From the NCBI GenBank assembly GCA_963556145.1, contig OY744470.1:4030001-4094000 (forward strand): a stretch of DNA of 64,000 nucleotides, given 5' to 3'. Positions 22,752 through 34,112 of this stretch are shown here, in pieces. Every line of letters begins with the position of its first letter. Position 1 is the stretch's first letter. The DNA comes from Hygrocybe punicea (Eukaryota; Basidiomycota; Agaricomycetes; Agaricales; Hygrophoraceae). The notes under the pieces were generated by a model. The model was given only the letters and a program-made list of their open reading frames with translations. It was not told where the DNA came from and did no database searches. The position numbers and the translations under genes are program-made.

Positions 22752-23994
22752 TCAGTTGAGGTTGTGTAATTTCGTCCACTCTTTGTGATTGGCAGTGAAG
22801 TCCACACCTTTCCTCTTCCACCACTCCCTAGCAGCCTCACCGCCACCAATTGCATCTTCTAACGCCTCCTCAATATCGCACATGCGGTACTGGATCGGCA
22901 ATCCGCACTTATCCCACCACTCAAGCACTTCCGGCCTGTTGTGCCTCGATGCCCCTGTCAATGCGTCCTGGTCGAATACGAGTTGCAAGCCGCTCCCGAG
23001 CCACCACTGCAACACCTCGACCTTTCCGTGGCAGCTAGCTTGCTGCATGGCATGTCGATCGTACTTGAACACCAGCTGTGAAGTGGCCCACCATTCCAAC
23101 ACGTTGACGTGACCAGCCGTACTCGCCATATCCATCACCCGACCCACCTTCAAAGGCAAGCCTTTAACGTTATTCTGCTGCTTCCACCAATCTAGAACGG
23201 GAATATGGTTCCTCGCGCTCGCATACTCGAGAGCCGCATCGGTGTATTCGAAGGAAAGTCCGGAGTTGAACCACCAGTCGAGAGATACAACGTGACCGTT
23301 GCGCGATGCACCATCGACAGCGTCAGCGATGGTACCTGGCTTTGGAGGAGTAATTAGATCGGGATGGTGTTCGAATACGTGCTTCCACCAGGTCAGAAGA
23401 GCTGTCCGACCATGGCGAGAGGCTTTTATGGGAATGAGATCATCCGAAAAAATGGAGAGAAATATATCGTGGTGTTGCACAAGGAAGAATTCGATGACAT
23501 CTGTGTATCCGAAGCGAACAGCGACAACAGCTCCAATCTTGGTCGGTGGGTCGGTGGCAAGATTGGCAGCCTGGATGACTGCGACCTTGCCTGTGATCAT
23601 GTCGTTGTCAGTTTTGGAAGCGCGGTTCCAATCTAGTGGCCGAGGTAATGATGTCGGGATCCTCAGTGCTTGGGCCAGCTCCCAATCACCAACTTGATCC
23701 AAGATGTCGGCGATAAGTTCGATCGGAAGATCTGGAGCCGTTGTCCCTCGAGAATGCTTCTGGGTCGCCAGCCCTCGCGAAGACGGAACACAGGTTGGAG
23801 TGTTGGGGAAATGATAGGTGTGGAAGTCATGTTGGGCTAAACGAGAGGCAAGCTCTGGGTCGGTGCCGGATGTAGGAAGATTTCGTACTTTGAGGAATAG
23901 AACGAGTTCGTTGTGAGTGAGTCTGCGATATGCTTCGTGAACTAGATCCAAAAGCGAATCATCATGCTGAGGGGGTTTTGTGAGAACGCTTCAT
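22752..23994 (-). CDS. SAP / F-box-like / ankyrin-like repeat protein, possible frameshift near start
   Basis: A single long frame (23951-22752). It begins with a SAP-like motif (LTHNELVLFLKVRNLPTSG), then an F-box-like segment (DLPIELIADILDQVGDW), then ankyrin-like repeats with recurring GHVNVLEWW, GKVEVLQWW and RPEVLEWW. Such proteins commonly act as substrate adaptors or protein-binding scaffolds; the exact role is unknown. No ATG lies in frame at the upstream end. A good ATG is at 23992-23994, but it is one base out of frame, the break falling at a run of five C (GGGGG at 23971-23975 on the given strand). A one-base error or mutation there would explain it. Confidence 0.75.
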
Positions 23995-24921
23995 GGCATC
24001 AAGCTGCAAGAGTTGGCGATGAGGAGCAAACTTACCGCCATACAGCTGTGGGCAATCCGTCAATACATTGGGGAAACAACACTAGAAATATTTTGGTGAC
24101 AAATGATTTTGCAATTTTCCCACGACGTAAATGATGTATAGGGATCGGCTGCACTTTCTATTCCGTTTGTCGCTTGGTTACATTCGCCGTTCTCGACGAG
24201 CTTACCGCGATGTCAGATGGCCTGGCGTTGACTATCATCAATCTCATTGTTGAAGATGATTACAGGGTGATGCTTCATGGTTCTCAAACTTGTCACTGGT
24301 TCAAGTTATTATCCTCTCATTGATCAGCCGTTTCATGCCCTTTGACCAAACATTACGCCGCAGTGATCTCTGTCGGGACTTCATGCATGTTTGCGCGTGA
24401 TATATTGCCCCGTCGCCTTTGGTTTCTGGGGATTTATCGTCCAAGATTGTTTATGTCAGGGACGTCTTCTTCTCGGTCTATCCTGGTGCTCGCCTCACAA
24501 CCTGAGATTCCCAGTATCAACCCTGTCGAACAGGATGCTATTGAGAAGGGATCGGCATACTGGGTTTTGTTATGGCCAAATCGCCTTCCTGAATGTATGT
24601 GAAGAGGGATTTCTCGCACCAGCAAACTGAACTGTGGTTGGTTAACTCTTTGGGCACATGGACCGCAGTCTAACGTAGAAATGTCCTCAGGATATTTCTC
24701 TGGCGTCAACGCCTGTTCACCCATCTTTTGCCAACGATCCCTCTCCTAACCGAGTTTGGACCTGTCGCACGTTCAATTTTTTTCAAGATAATTCACAAGA
24801 GTCGACGGAGTGGTGGATGGAAATTAGGGCAAACGTAGTCATCCCCCTTTGTCAACACACACAGGACGTGACGAATCCAAAGTCGTCGAATAGTCCCCTA
24901 ACATCGAACCCAGGGAAGTCT
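23995..24921. other. No clear gene; possible degenerate coding
   Basis: Plus-strand frames around 24342-24630 and the segment near 24210-24270 (MSDGLALTIINLIVEDDYR) look partly coding, but stops and frame changes prevent a model. No family recognised. Confidence 0.35.
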
Positions 24922-26025
24922 TTAGGTTGGCGGCCTTGGCAATTGAAATTGAATTCCTGGAGTCATGCAAGGTATACCAATCACTGTCTTAATGAGGTGC
25001 TTTTTTTGACTCACCGATATGTGCCATAAAGCGATTCAAGTTGACCACTCGGTCGTCGTCCTCGTCGAAGCCATAATCCTCCACCAGCTTCTTCGCCATA
25101 TCATCTATTGGCCAGCAAAACGCCCACGATTCATATCAGATGAGAACCAGTAAATTTTCAAACAAACCGTTGTAAGAATAGAGTGACTTCAGATCAGCTG
25201 GAAACCATCTACTCCTCACCCCGTCTGTCTTCAGGACCACTTCCAGCGGCTCATCTACATCTTTCGGGGGCAATGTCGCGTTGAACCTTCTAGAAACGCT
25301 GGATAAACGAAATACAGTTAGCCGTGATGTTGGAAAACGTGAGTTCAGAAAAGAACAGACGAGTTCGTGAGTGCCTCCTCCAGCTCCTTGACCTGTTGCT
25401 TGTTCTCGTCGGATTGTTGCTTGAGAGACACAGGTAGATGGTCCTTGATCTGAATGTCAACTTGTTGTTGGACTTGCTTCTCAATCTGTGCTCGTATCCG
25501 GTCTTGTATTGTCCCTCTAACATTTATATGTTGATCAATCTAGTGCCTCGATCCTAGTGGTACGAATATCTGGTGTTGGATTCCAGAGCAACTCACCTCA
25601 TCTCCTCCAGGACTTGCTCCTTGATCCCTACCTGGACTCCTTGCTTTAGATCTTTAATCCGGGTCCCCTGTCTTTTATTATGATCTCTCAGCTGGAGACG
25701 CAAATCTTGAATCTGATTCGTAGTCTCTTGCTAACAATCAAATGCAACCGTCAAACATTCGCCGAACTGGTCAACAGTTGGTAGCCGACCATTGTAGGTC
25801 CAATCCCTGAAATATTAGAAGATTGTTGGTTCAGAGTGTCAACCGACCCTCCACTATGATCCATCCGCTTTCCAAATTCAGCGAACTAAGGCCAAACGAA
25901 TTTGATACGTACAGCGTGGTCAATGTGTTATTCATTTGACGTAGAAGCTCGCTGATTGTCGTGATGTCTCCTGGAGAGCCGCCGGGAGCCCGAGGTGTGG
26001 TGAGGCCATCTGTGGATTTAACCAT
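24922..26025 (-). CDS. Coiled-coil protein, conserved-looking, unknown function
   Basis: ATG at 26025 (MVKSTDGLTTPRAPGGSPGD) followed by several short exons. Segments in order include ITTISELLRQMNNTLTTL, QIQDLRLQLRDHNKRQGTR, KEQVLEEM, IRAQIEKQVQQQVDIQIKDH, EENKQQVKELEEAL-like sequence, NATLPPKDVDEPLEVVLKTD, and MAKKLVEDYGFDEDDDRVVN. The probable last exon ends QFQLPRPPT with TAA at 24922-24924. The middle is strongly heptad-like and so probably dimerises. Exons are about 100-160 bp with short introns; the exact borders near 25290-25370 and 25530-25620 are inferred. I do not recognise a named family. It runs head-to-tail with the dehydrogenase upstream. Confidence 0.65.
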
Positions 26026-26257
26026 CGTTTTTCAATGCAAATACGAGGATGTAGACCCGGATGGCAGAGGGCAAAGACTTTTAACCGTGAGGGGATCAAT
26101 TTCATAGACCTTTTGCTCTTCTGCCTCATGGATGAGGTGAGGCCCAAATTACCGCACACATCATTGATTAACTTAAAATGGTCATAATCGATGGATTCAG
26201 TGTCCTTGATTACAGTACTTGGAACATTGGAACTAAGATTCGCTTTCTGCCAACTCA

Positions 26258-27518
26258 TTACAATTGTGCTTTATGCCTCAACTCCGGTATCAGATCCATG
26301 CCGATACCTTTCGTTAAGAAATCCCGTAGGTTTGTAAGCGCCCGGACTTCCATTTTGTGTCGGGTGTCTCGGTTCTCGGTGCCCATATGAGGCAAGAGGG
26401 TGACTTGAGGGAATTCAAGCAGTCGGGGATTAACCATCGGTTCGTTTGGGTAGACGTCGAGGCCGACAGAGAAGATCTATAGGTAAAAATGTTTTTTTTT
26501 AGCGAGGAGGATCCGTAAGACAACCATGAAAAAAACGTACATGCCCGTCTTCCAAAGCCCTGATCATGGCCGCCTCATCGACAACATTGCCTCTGGCGGT
26601 ATTGATAATTATAGCACCCTTCTTGAGCGCTCTTATCAAGCGTTCTCCGACCAATCCTTCGGTGTCAGCCCTGAGCGGCACATGGACGCTCAAAACGTCT
26701 GCCTGCCCCAACATCTCCTCCACATCAGTAAAATACTCACACCACACGGGTGCACTCTCAACCTTGTGCCGTGAATGGTAAATAATGCGCATTGGAAAAG
26801 CGTGAGCAAGTTCGGCAAGCCGTGACCCGATGCCGCCTAGTCCGAGGATAGCCAGGGTGAGCCCAGTGATATCGCGTGCGCGGGGTGTCACGGCCGGCGA
26901 ATTCCAAGTCCCTGCACGTAGAGAACGTTCCCCAAGAGAGAATTGGCGAGTGGTAGAAAGAATGAGGTAGAGGGCTGTGGTGGCAGTAGCATCGTCGACG
27001 GCCCCAGGGGTATTCGAGACAGAGATGTCTTGTTTTGGCAGAAAGGAAGATGACTGAGATGGTTGGGTAGTGCGATCAAAGGAGTTCACTCACTCTTGGC
27101 TTTGCATTCCTGGACATCAATCTGATCGTACCCTGCGCCATGATGCGCTATCCATTTAACACTGGGGGCCAACGCATTAATTATTTCTTTGTCGAAGACA
27201 CCGGTGATATCCGCAGAGGTAAAGCTCCGATATACACCAATAATACCTGCGTATTTGCCGCCAGGGGCAAGGCCGGCAAGAAAATCTTCACGATTGGGGG
27301 AATCCAAGTGCTTCAAAGGTGAAAAAAATGGGCACGTCGCAATGTTGGTGAGAACTCGACACTCACAATCACCTCCGCGATGCTCCCGAGAAGCTGCTTC
27401 ACTTCGTCGTGGGCCCAAAGAATTTGCCCTGCAGAATGATGAAATTGTCTGTTTGTTGTATTCAGTTTGAATGTGAGAGAACAGAAAACTCACCGCAGAT
27501 GAGTACACGGGGAGTCAT
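26258..27518 (-). CDS. D-isomer-specific 2-hydroxyacid dehydrogenase (glyoxylate/hydroxypyruvate reductase-like)
   Basis: ATG at 27518 (MTPRVLICG), with introns near 27430-27495, 27045-27090 and 26480-26525; stop TAA at 26258-26260. Family marks are WIAHHGAGYDQIDV, VSNTPGAVDDATATTA, the NAD-binding loop LGLGGIGSRLAELAHAFPM, VPLRADTEGLVGERLIRALK, INTARGNVVDEAAMIRAL, and the catalytic His in LLPHMGTE, with the C-terminal DVYPNEPMVNPRL. These enzymes reduce glyoxylate, hydroxypyruvate or related 2-oxo acids with NAD(P)H in the cytosol or mitochondrion; the precise substrate cannot be told. The gene seems intact. Confidence 0.9.
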
Positions 27519-27997
27519 GATGAGAGCTATGTAGCAGCATGACGCCCAAGGCAGGTAGGGTTTTTAACTGGATCAAGTGGTGAAAGGGAGGTCCGACCAT
27601 GAGTGACCGTTAGCTCGGTGCCTTGCACCTGCTCCATGTCAATTTTACTTCTAGACGTGTTTGCAAGTTGTCGCAACGGTTCCCAACCTAGGCGAGAGTT
27701 TTTTAATATCACAATTATGCTGTATCCCGGCCACTGACGCCCCCCGGTGATTCAGTGACGATCAGATATGAGCGCCCACGACAAACCCATGGCACAACCA
27801 ATGCCACCTCCATTGATCCCCATCTCTTTTATCTTTCCCACTCCCATCCTTAATTATCTGCCCCATGGGCCGCGCTATATACCCTATCCATACGGGGTAC
27901 CCCAAACACAGGTACTGGCACGCTGGCGGACAATATAAACATAAGGGGAACTTGACGAGTCTGTCCTCAAGCGGGAGTCACTCTCCTCCTGACTGTA
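27519..27997. other. Intergenic region between divergent genes
   Basis: Separates the dehydrogenase (minus) from the helicase relic (plus). A TATA-like GCTATATACCC lies near 27873. No gene seen. Confidence 0.45.
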
Positions 27998-30605
27998 TTG
28001 CCCGGACCAAGTACATTATCGCCTCACAGTGAGACACCTCCCAGATCAACCAAGGATTCACGAGTATTGGGAAGCGTCACAACTCCTAGTCAAACCCATT
28101 TACATATTATTTGTCAGGCCGAAGTATTTGTTCCGCAGTGGTTGAAGGATGTCCAGAATCAACCGCAAAGTCTCCATCCCTTGCAACCTATACCCTCTTT
28201 TCCGCCATCAACCTATCTTCGGACCTTTCTCCTTCCTTCTTTCACCGAAGAAGTGTGCAAGCCACGTCATACCCACTTGCTCACTTCGCCTCCACCCCCG
28301 CTTTCTGCCGCTCCTCCACTGTCGGATGAAACCTATGAACCTCATTGGACAGCTTTCCTTTCATGGGAACTTAACAATCTCGTACAAGATAAAGAAGTCC
28401 AGGAGGACCCGAATTAAAATCGAGAATTGGGACAGTACGGACATCGTCCTAGAGGTTGCTGGTCTGAGAGAAAGTCATCCGAGATTGGACATAGGCGATC
28501 TGGCATGCTTCCGAGAGGTCTTGGAGGACCAGAAAAAGGGCAGCGGGAAAGCATTCGAGGGCAGGATAATAACATTACGGAAGAGGATGGGCCTTGTCTG
28601 TGCGTCGAGTTGTTTTGAGAGAGAAAATCTTGATCGATTTCCACCCGTGTATTATTATAGACCTGCATTGCCCTGGTCTCAAACGGCACATCGTGGAACT
28701 CCAAAATAACTTGGGAGGAGTACATCCAGGCTCAGGGTTGAAACCAACGACAATATCTCCAGGAGAGGAACGTCCGTTTTTGTTCAACGTCTCCTTCATC
28801 ACGAACTCCCGTCATTTTTTTTGATGCAAGTTGCCAATGGTGATTCTGAAACGTCGAATGGACGGGCTGCTACCAATGGCATGTTGACAGGCCAACTGTG
28901 GAATAGTGATGGTGAGCATATTGACGTTTAATCCGGGTCGCAGTCACTGGCAGCGGAGATTTCCGAGGAAGAGTGGACAGATAGCGGCTTGAACAAGAAA
29001 CAACGAGTAAGCCACGTCTCACCATTACGCATGGTTGTTCATGTCATATGATGGGTGTTCAAAGTCTGCAGTATCATCCATTGCCCGGCATCAATCTCGA
29101 GTACCTTATTTAATCAGTGGACCGCCAGGAACTGGAAAAACTCGGTCGTTGGTTGAAACCGTCCTGCAGATCTTGCGGGTCCAGACTGAAAGCTTGTATT
29201 CTTCTCTGTGCTCCTTCAAATCCAGCAACCGACACTCTTGTAATACGACTCCGAGATAACCTGAAACCCCATGAGATGTTCCGTTTAAATGACCAGAACA
29301 GGACATTTGCCGGTGCCGAATTCGATTATTCACTACTGCTGTGCGGTTTCATCCATTCGTCTGCTTTCGCAAGAACGTCACTGATGCCATCGGTGACCAC
29401 CTTACTAGACATCGAGAACAACAGCTTTGCACTTCCGCCTTGGAATGACTTGATGAAATATAGAGTTGTGGTGTGTTCATGTCTCGATGCCAGCATCCTT
29501 GTGACGGCGCAGTGTACAAATACAAATAAAACACTCATGAGACTCGAAAGCAACATGGTGTCTACCCTGCATCCTCATCGCAAACACCACGAGATCAAAC
29601 CACATTGGACTCACCTCCTAATCGATGAGGTAGGCAGGATTAAGGTTTTGAGATTTTTACCCTGATATGTCACTATTTCAGGCCGCACAAAGATCTGAGC
29701 CGGAAATTCTCATCCCCATATCCGTCGTGATCAATAACGCTATTCAAGAGGAATCATTGCCTTCCAGAACATTGGATACTGTATGTGTACCACAGGTCGT
29801 TCTTTGCGGAGATCCCAACCAGCGTACGTCTATTACAATTATTTATAGGAATCATGTATTATCAATATCAAGCTGAGGATTACTCCCAGTTGGCCCAATC
29901 GTCACTTCCGAGGACGCTCGCAAAGCAGAACTCAATGTTTCACTCCTGGAACGGCTTTTCGAGAGACCCCTGTACGCTAATGATCCAGATGCAAGGTCTT
30001 GACAAGGATTCACAGCAATACAACAAATCGTGACAGATCAAAAATTTCACCGATCGCAAACCTCGTCAAGGTTCTACATTCCTGTATCATGTGCTTCGAC
30101 TGTTGATTTTTTGTCCACTCAGAACTACCGAAGTCATCCTGTGATCCTTCGGCTATCTTTTATGACGATTCTCTGGAACTGTGTGCCAATAACGGAAGGA
30201 TTTCCTGGTCAGGTCTTCGGAATCCACATTTTCCTCTGATGTTCATTGGCAACAAATCAACGGAAGCATCCGTGGAGGTCCGTTTTACTACTTTTCCCTA
30301 TACCAATATCGCGTTCGAGGAATCTGATAGTTTTCGCATCCAGGATTTTCAGGGCCGGGAATGTCGCGTCATTATCGTCTTTTGGGTAAGGTGCCGATGG
30401 CGTTTCATGAAAAGAAGACATGAAAAAGGGTTTTGGCCTCATGTTTGACAGAAAACGGTAAACTGAATACGGCATCTCTCCATTAGATTATTACTGATGC
30501 TTCTGTCATTCCAGAATGAATGTTGCCATCACTCGTGCTAAGGAGCTAGTAGTTATTAATGGTGCACTGCTGCCGTATTGGAAAACGTTCTTGCAATTTA
30601 CAGAG
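27998..30605 (+). pseudogene. MOV10/SDE3-like superfamily 1 RNA helicase, frameshifted and 3'-truncated
   Basis: Segments in order: TYEPHWTAFLSWELNN and LEVAGLRESHPRLDIGDLAC (N-terminal part of MOV10-like helicases), Walker A YLISGPPGTGKTRSLVE near 29110, LLCAPSNPATDTLVIRLRDN (motif Ia), LLIDE (motif II), VVLCGDPNQ (motif III), QNYRSHP (motif IV), DFQGRECRVII (motif V) and MNVAITRAKELVVINGA (motif VI). Good introns occur near 29010-29070, 29631-29682, 30384-30512. There is a one-base frame change between Walker A and motif Ia (around 29180-29200), an in-frame TGA near 30000, and no recognisable exon after 30605, where a transposon lies 48 bp on. MOV10/SDE3 helicases act in RNA silencing and retroelement control. 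Sequencing error could explain some breaks. Confidence 0.7.
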
Positions 30606-30645
30606 TAAGTGACGTATATGTGTCACATATTATTTAGCCTTCGTT

Positions 30646-30652
30646 GCTCACA
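30646..30652. repeat. Target site duplication, left copy
   Basis: GCTCACA, repeated exactly at 36625-36631 outside the other end of the element. Confidence 0.8.
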
Positions 30653-30773
30653 CCCAGTGAAAAGTCGATGTTTTAGATAAGATTTTAATAATTTATTTTA
30701 CACCATGTCGTCTGTAAAAGGTTACGATCGATTAATAATAAAGCCAATGTGTTCAAGTTTGTGATCTCTAACC

Positions 30774-33700
30774 ATGCCACCTCGTCCCCGAGAGCATGCC
30801 TCTAGAGCAACATTCCGTCGATACTACCAAGCAACTACAGATGCGGCCTTGGCAGAATTTCTGACCTCCTGTGGTCCTCGCCAGCCTTTGCCACCTGCCG
30901 ATTCTACACAAGATGGGGGATCTGATATGCAGTCAGGCGCAGGGAACTCAGGAGATCATGATGTTGATACCCCAGAAGACCGGGAGACAAGGAGGAATGT
31001 CAGGCCACGGTTGGAGCCTGAGGCTGTTGTAGGGCTTGATGTTGATCAGGTTCGTTTTCCTTATTTCTATGGTTGTGTGTATTCCTCAAAAGAATACCAG
31101 GATATCGAGCCCTTGCCGGAAAATCAGGATATTGGGCATTTGCTGAGTGATCTGGTGGAAGCCAATGATGAGATAGATCACGATGTTGATGCCGATGGAC
31201 TCGAACTCTCTGACAATGATGCCGTTGACGAAAATCCACCACCCCAGGCTGTTGAACAACCTGCCGACCCCTTTGTATCACTGGGAACTCACTCGACCAT
31301 TGAGAACATTCGAATCACTGCTGAATTTATCAATTCCCTCAGACATGCGACACTTGACGCCAGCAATATGAAACCGGAAGCTATCGAATACCTCCGTGAG
31401 GCGTCACCAGATCTCCCATTCGATGTAGAAGACCCCGACTTTCTCTTCTCATTACGGACATTTCTTTCTGTAACAAATGCTTCACAAGAGACGTATCACT
31501 CAATCCGAGCAGCAGCCATGGCTCGGCATCCTGAAGATGAGTTTTTCTCATTTGATCAGATGAAGAGACGTGTCGAGATGATTAGTGGTGTCTCTCCAAT
31601 TGTTCACGACATGTGTGTCGATTCCTGTGCTGCCTTCACAGGGCCATTCAGCGAGCTCGATGCTTGCCCCTTCTGCTCGGAGGATCGTTATCATACAAAC
31701 ATACAAACCTGAGCTGGTGAACGAGTTCCGCGACGACAATTTCATACCATACCAATTGGACCTGTCATCCAAGCACTCTACCGCTCACCAAAGACTGCCG
31801 TCATGATGCAATATCGTTCTCAGGAAACGAGACGGATACTTGACTATCTTGATACCCATGGAGGCAGACTGGACATGTACAATGATACGTATTGTGGCCA
31901 AGAATATTTGGATGCCGTTCGCAGTGGCAAGATCAAAGACGACGACATTGTGTTACAATTGTCATTTGATTCAGCTCAGTTGTACCGAGACAAGTCATCC
32001 GACTGTTGGATCTACGTTTTTATCATCCACAACCTCTCTCCCTTATTTCGATACCTTAAAACTTATGTCGCCCCGGGTGGATTTGCTGGAGGTCCCAACA
32101 AGCCGAAGCACTCAGATTCTTTCATGTGGCCTGGCCTTTACCATATTTCTGCTCTTCAGAAAGAAGGCCTGCGCATCTGGAATGCTGCGACCAACTCACA
32201 TGTTGTGAAAGCGATCCCTTTCCTTGGCTTCAACACTGCCGATGGTGTGGCCATGGCCGAAATGACGGGAATGGTTGGACATCAGGGGAAACATGGTTGT
32301 CGTATGTATTGTGGTATTCCCGGCCGTCGTCCACCCAATGACAACCATTACTACCCCGCCATGCTCAAGCCAGTCAATTATACTGTCAAAGGAGGCACAC
32401 ACGATGATGTTACGTTTCAAAAACTCCACAATTTTCGCTGGAACATTACTCAACGATATAACAATAACCTTGCAGAACTAGTTGCTGCTCCGAACCCCAC
32501 TCGTTTCAAAGCCATTCGCCTTAAAACTGGTCTCACAAAACCGACAATTCTCAGTGGCCTCATGGAGGAACACATTCTCGGTGTTCCGAAGATGAATCTC
32601 CTCGACATCATGCATCTCGTCACTCTCAATGATCCTGATCTCATGATAGGACTTTGGCGTGGAACTATCAAATGTTACCTGCCTGATACGAAGGCGACCT
32701 GGGATTGGGCTGTTTTGAAAGGTGCTGTATGGGATGCGCATGGTCAGACTGTTGCATTGGCGACATCATTCATCCCTTCATCCTTTGATCGTGCTCCACG
32801 AAATCCGGCAGACAAGATCAACTCAGGCTACAAGGCCTGGGAGTTCCTTCTCTATATATTCGGTCTCGGACCAGCATTGTTCCACTCCATTTTACCTGAA
32901 AAGTATTGGCGCAACTACTGCAAACTTGTACGTGGTGTCCATCTTCTGCAACAACGGTCGATCTCGGCTGCGCAATTGACAGAAGGAACAATGATGCTGT
33001 GCAAATTCGTGAGGGAGTTTGAAGAATTGTATTATCAGAGGCGACCTGAACGCCTTCATTTTGTCCGGCACAGCATACACCTCCTGACACATATGGGTCC
33101 AGAAACAGTCCGCATTGGGCCTATGGCCTGCTATGCACAATGGACGATGGAGACGATGATCGGCAATCTTGGACAAGAAATACGACAGGACCGCGATCCT
33201 TATGCAAACATATCACAACGTGGCATTCTGCGTGCGCAACTCAATTCAATGCGTGCCATAATACCAAACATCGATCTTCGAACAAAAGACAAGCTTCCTC
33301 GAGGTGCAGTTGATCTTGGAGGAGGCTATGCATTGTTGCGGGCATGCCAGAAGACACCCACTGATGTGACTGAAGTTGAGTCAGATCCAATTCTCCGCTA
33401 CTGGACGAACAAAGGTTGGGAAAACCAGGATGGCTGGACAAGGACAGTTAAACGGTGGGCACGCCTATCCCTTCCAAATGGACAAATAGCCAGATCACTC
33501 TGGTACGAGTCTCGGTCTAAAAGGAATCTTCGAAGGACTCGCAATGTCAAGGTGTGTTCACTATTCTTTTGCTCAAACTTTCTCTCACTTGTTTCTAGAT
33601 TCGTATTCAAGGCAATAGCAAATCTGAGTTTGCTGAAGTGCAATACTTTTTCCGTCTTCGCTTTGGACCTGATGAGATCTATTCACTTGCTCTTGTCTCT

Positions 33701-33991
33701 CTCTTCTCTGACCCGGATCTCGAACTTCTCAAACTCTCGGAACAGACGGTTTATGCGTGTAACTACCAAAGTGATCAAGCATTGCAAGTCATCGACATCA
33801 AAGTCATCGACTCTGTTGTGGCGTTTTTCCCTTTCTACAAGGTGACACCGGAAGGCAGGATTGAGGTACCGGATGCTGAATATGTTCTTGTCGAGAAGCC
33901 AGGGTTAGATATTGCTACATTGCTAGGTCAGGAAGACGAAGAGGATTTTGACGAGCATGAGGAGGATGATGACGACGATTTGTATGCTTAG
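30774..33991 (+). pseudogene. tnp2-family transposase, one in-frame TGA
   Basis: Exons 30774-33551 and 33599-33991 give 1056 codons before the final stop, with one internal TGA at 31710-31712 and no frame change across it. The N-terminal part is variable and acidic; a Cys-rich knuckle follows (MCVDSCAAFTG then ACPFCSEDRY). The transposase core includes IVLQLSFDSAQLYRDKSSDC, GMVGHQGKHGCRMYCGIPGR, YWRNYCKLVRGVHLLQQRSI and CYAQWTMETMIGNLGQEIRQ, all typical of the large Agaricomycete tnp2-like family. The C-terminal exon ends in an acidic tail (DEHEEDDDDD). Transposases of this class cut and join DNA ends. A single CGA-to-TGA change would account for the break, so the copy is recent or still close to functional. 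Confidence 0.88.
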
Positions 33992-34112
33992 TTGACACCG
34001 TGTACTTCAAATATTATAATCTACGATGACGTTGCTGTGTCGCATCTCAATTTTTCATATAAACCAATACCTCTTCTTGTCCCCAATCTTCACGCATCCC
34101 CCAGACCCAGAC

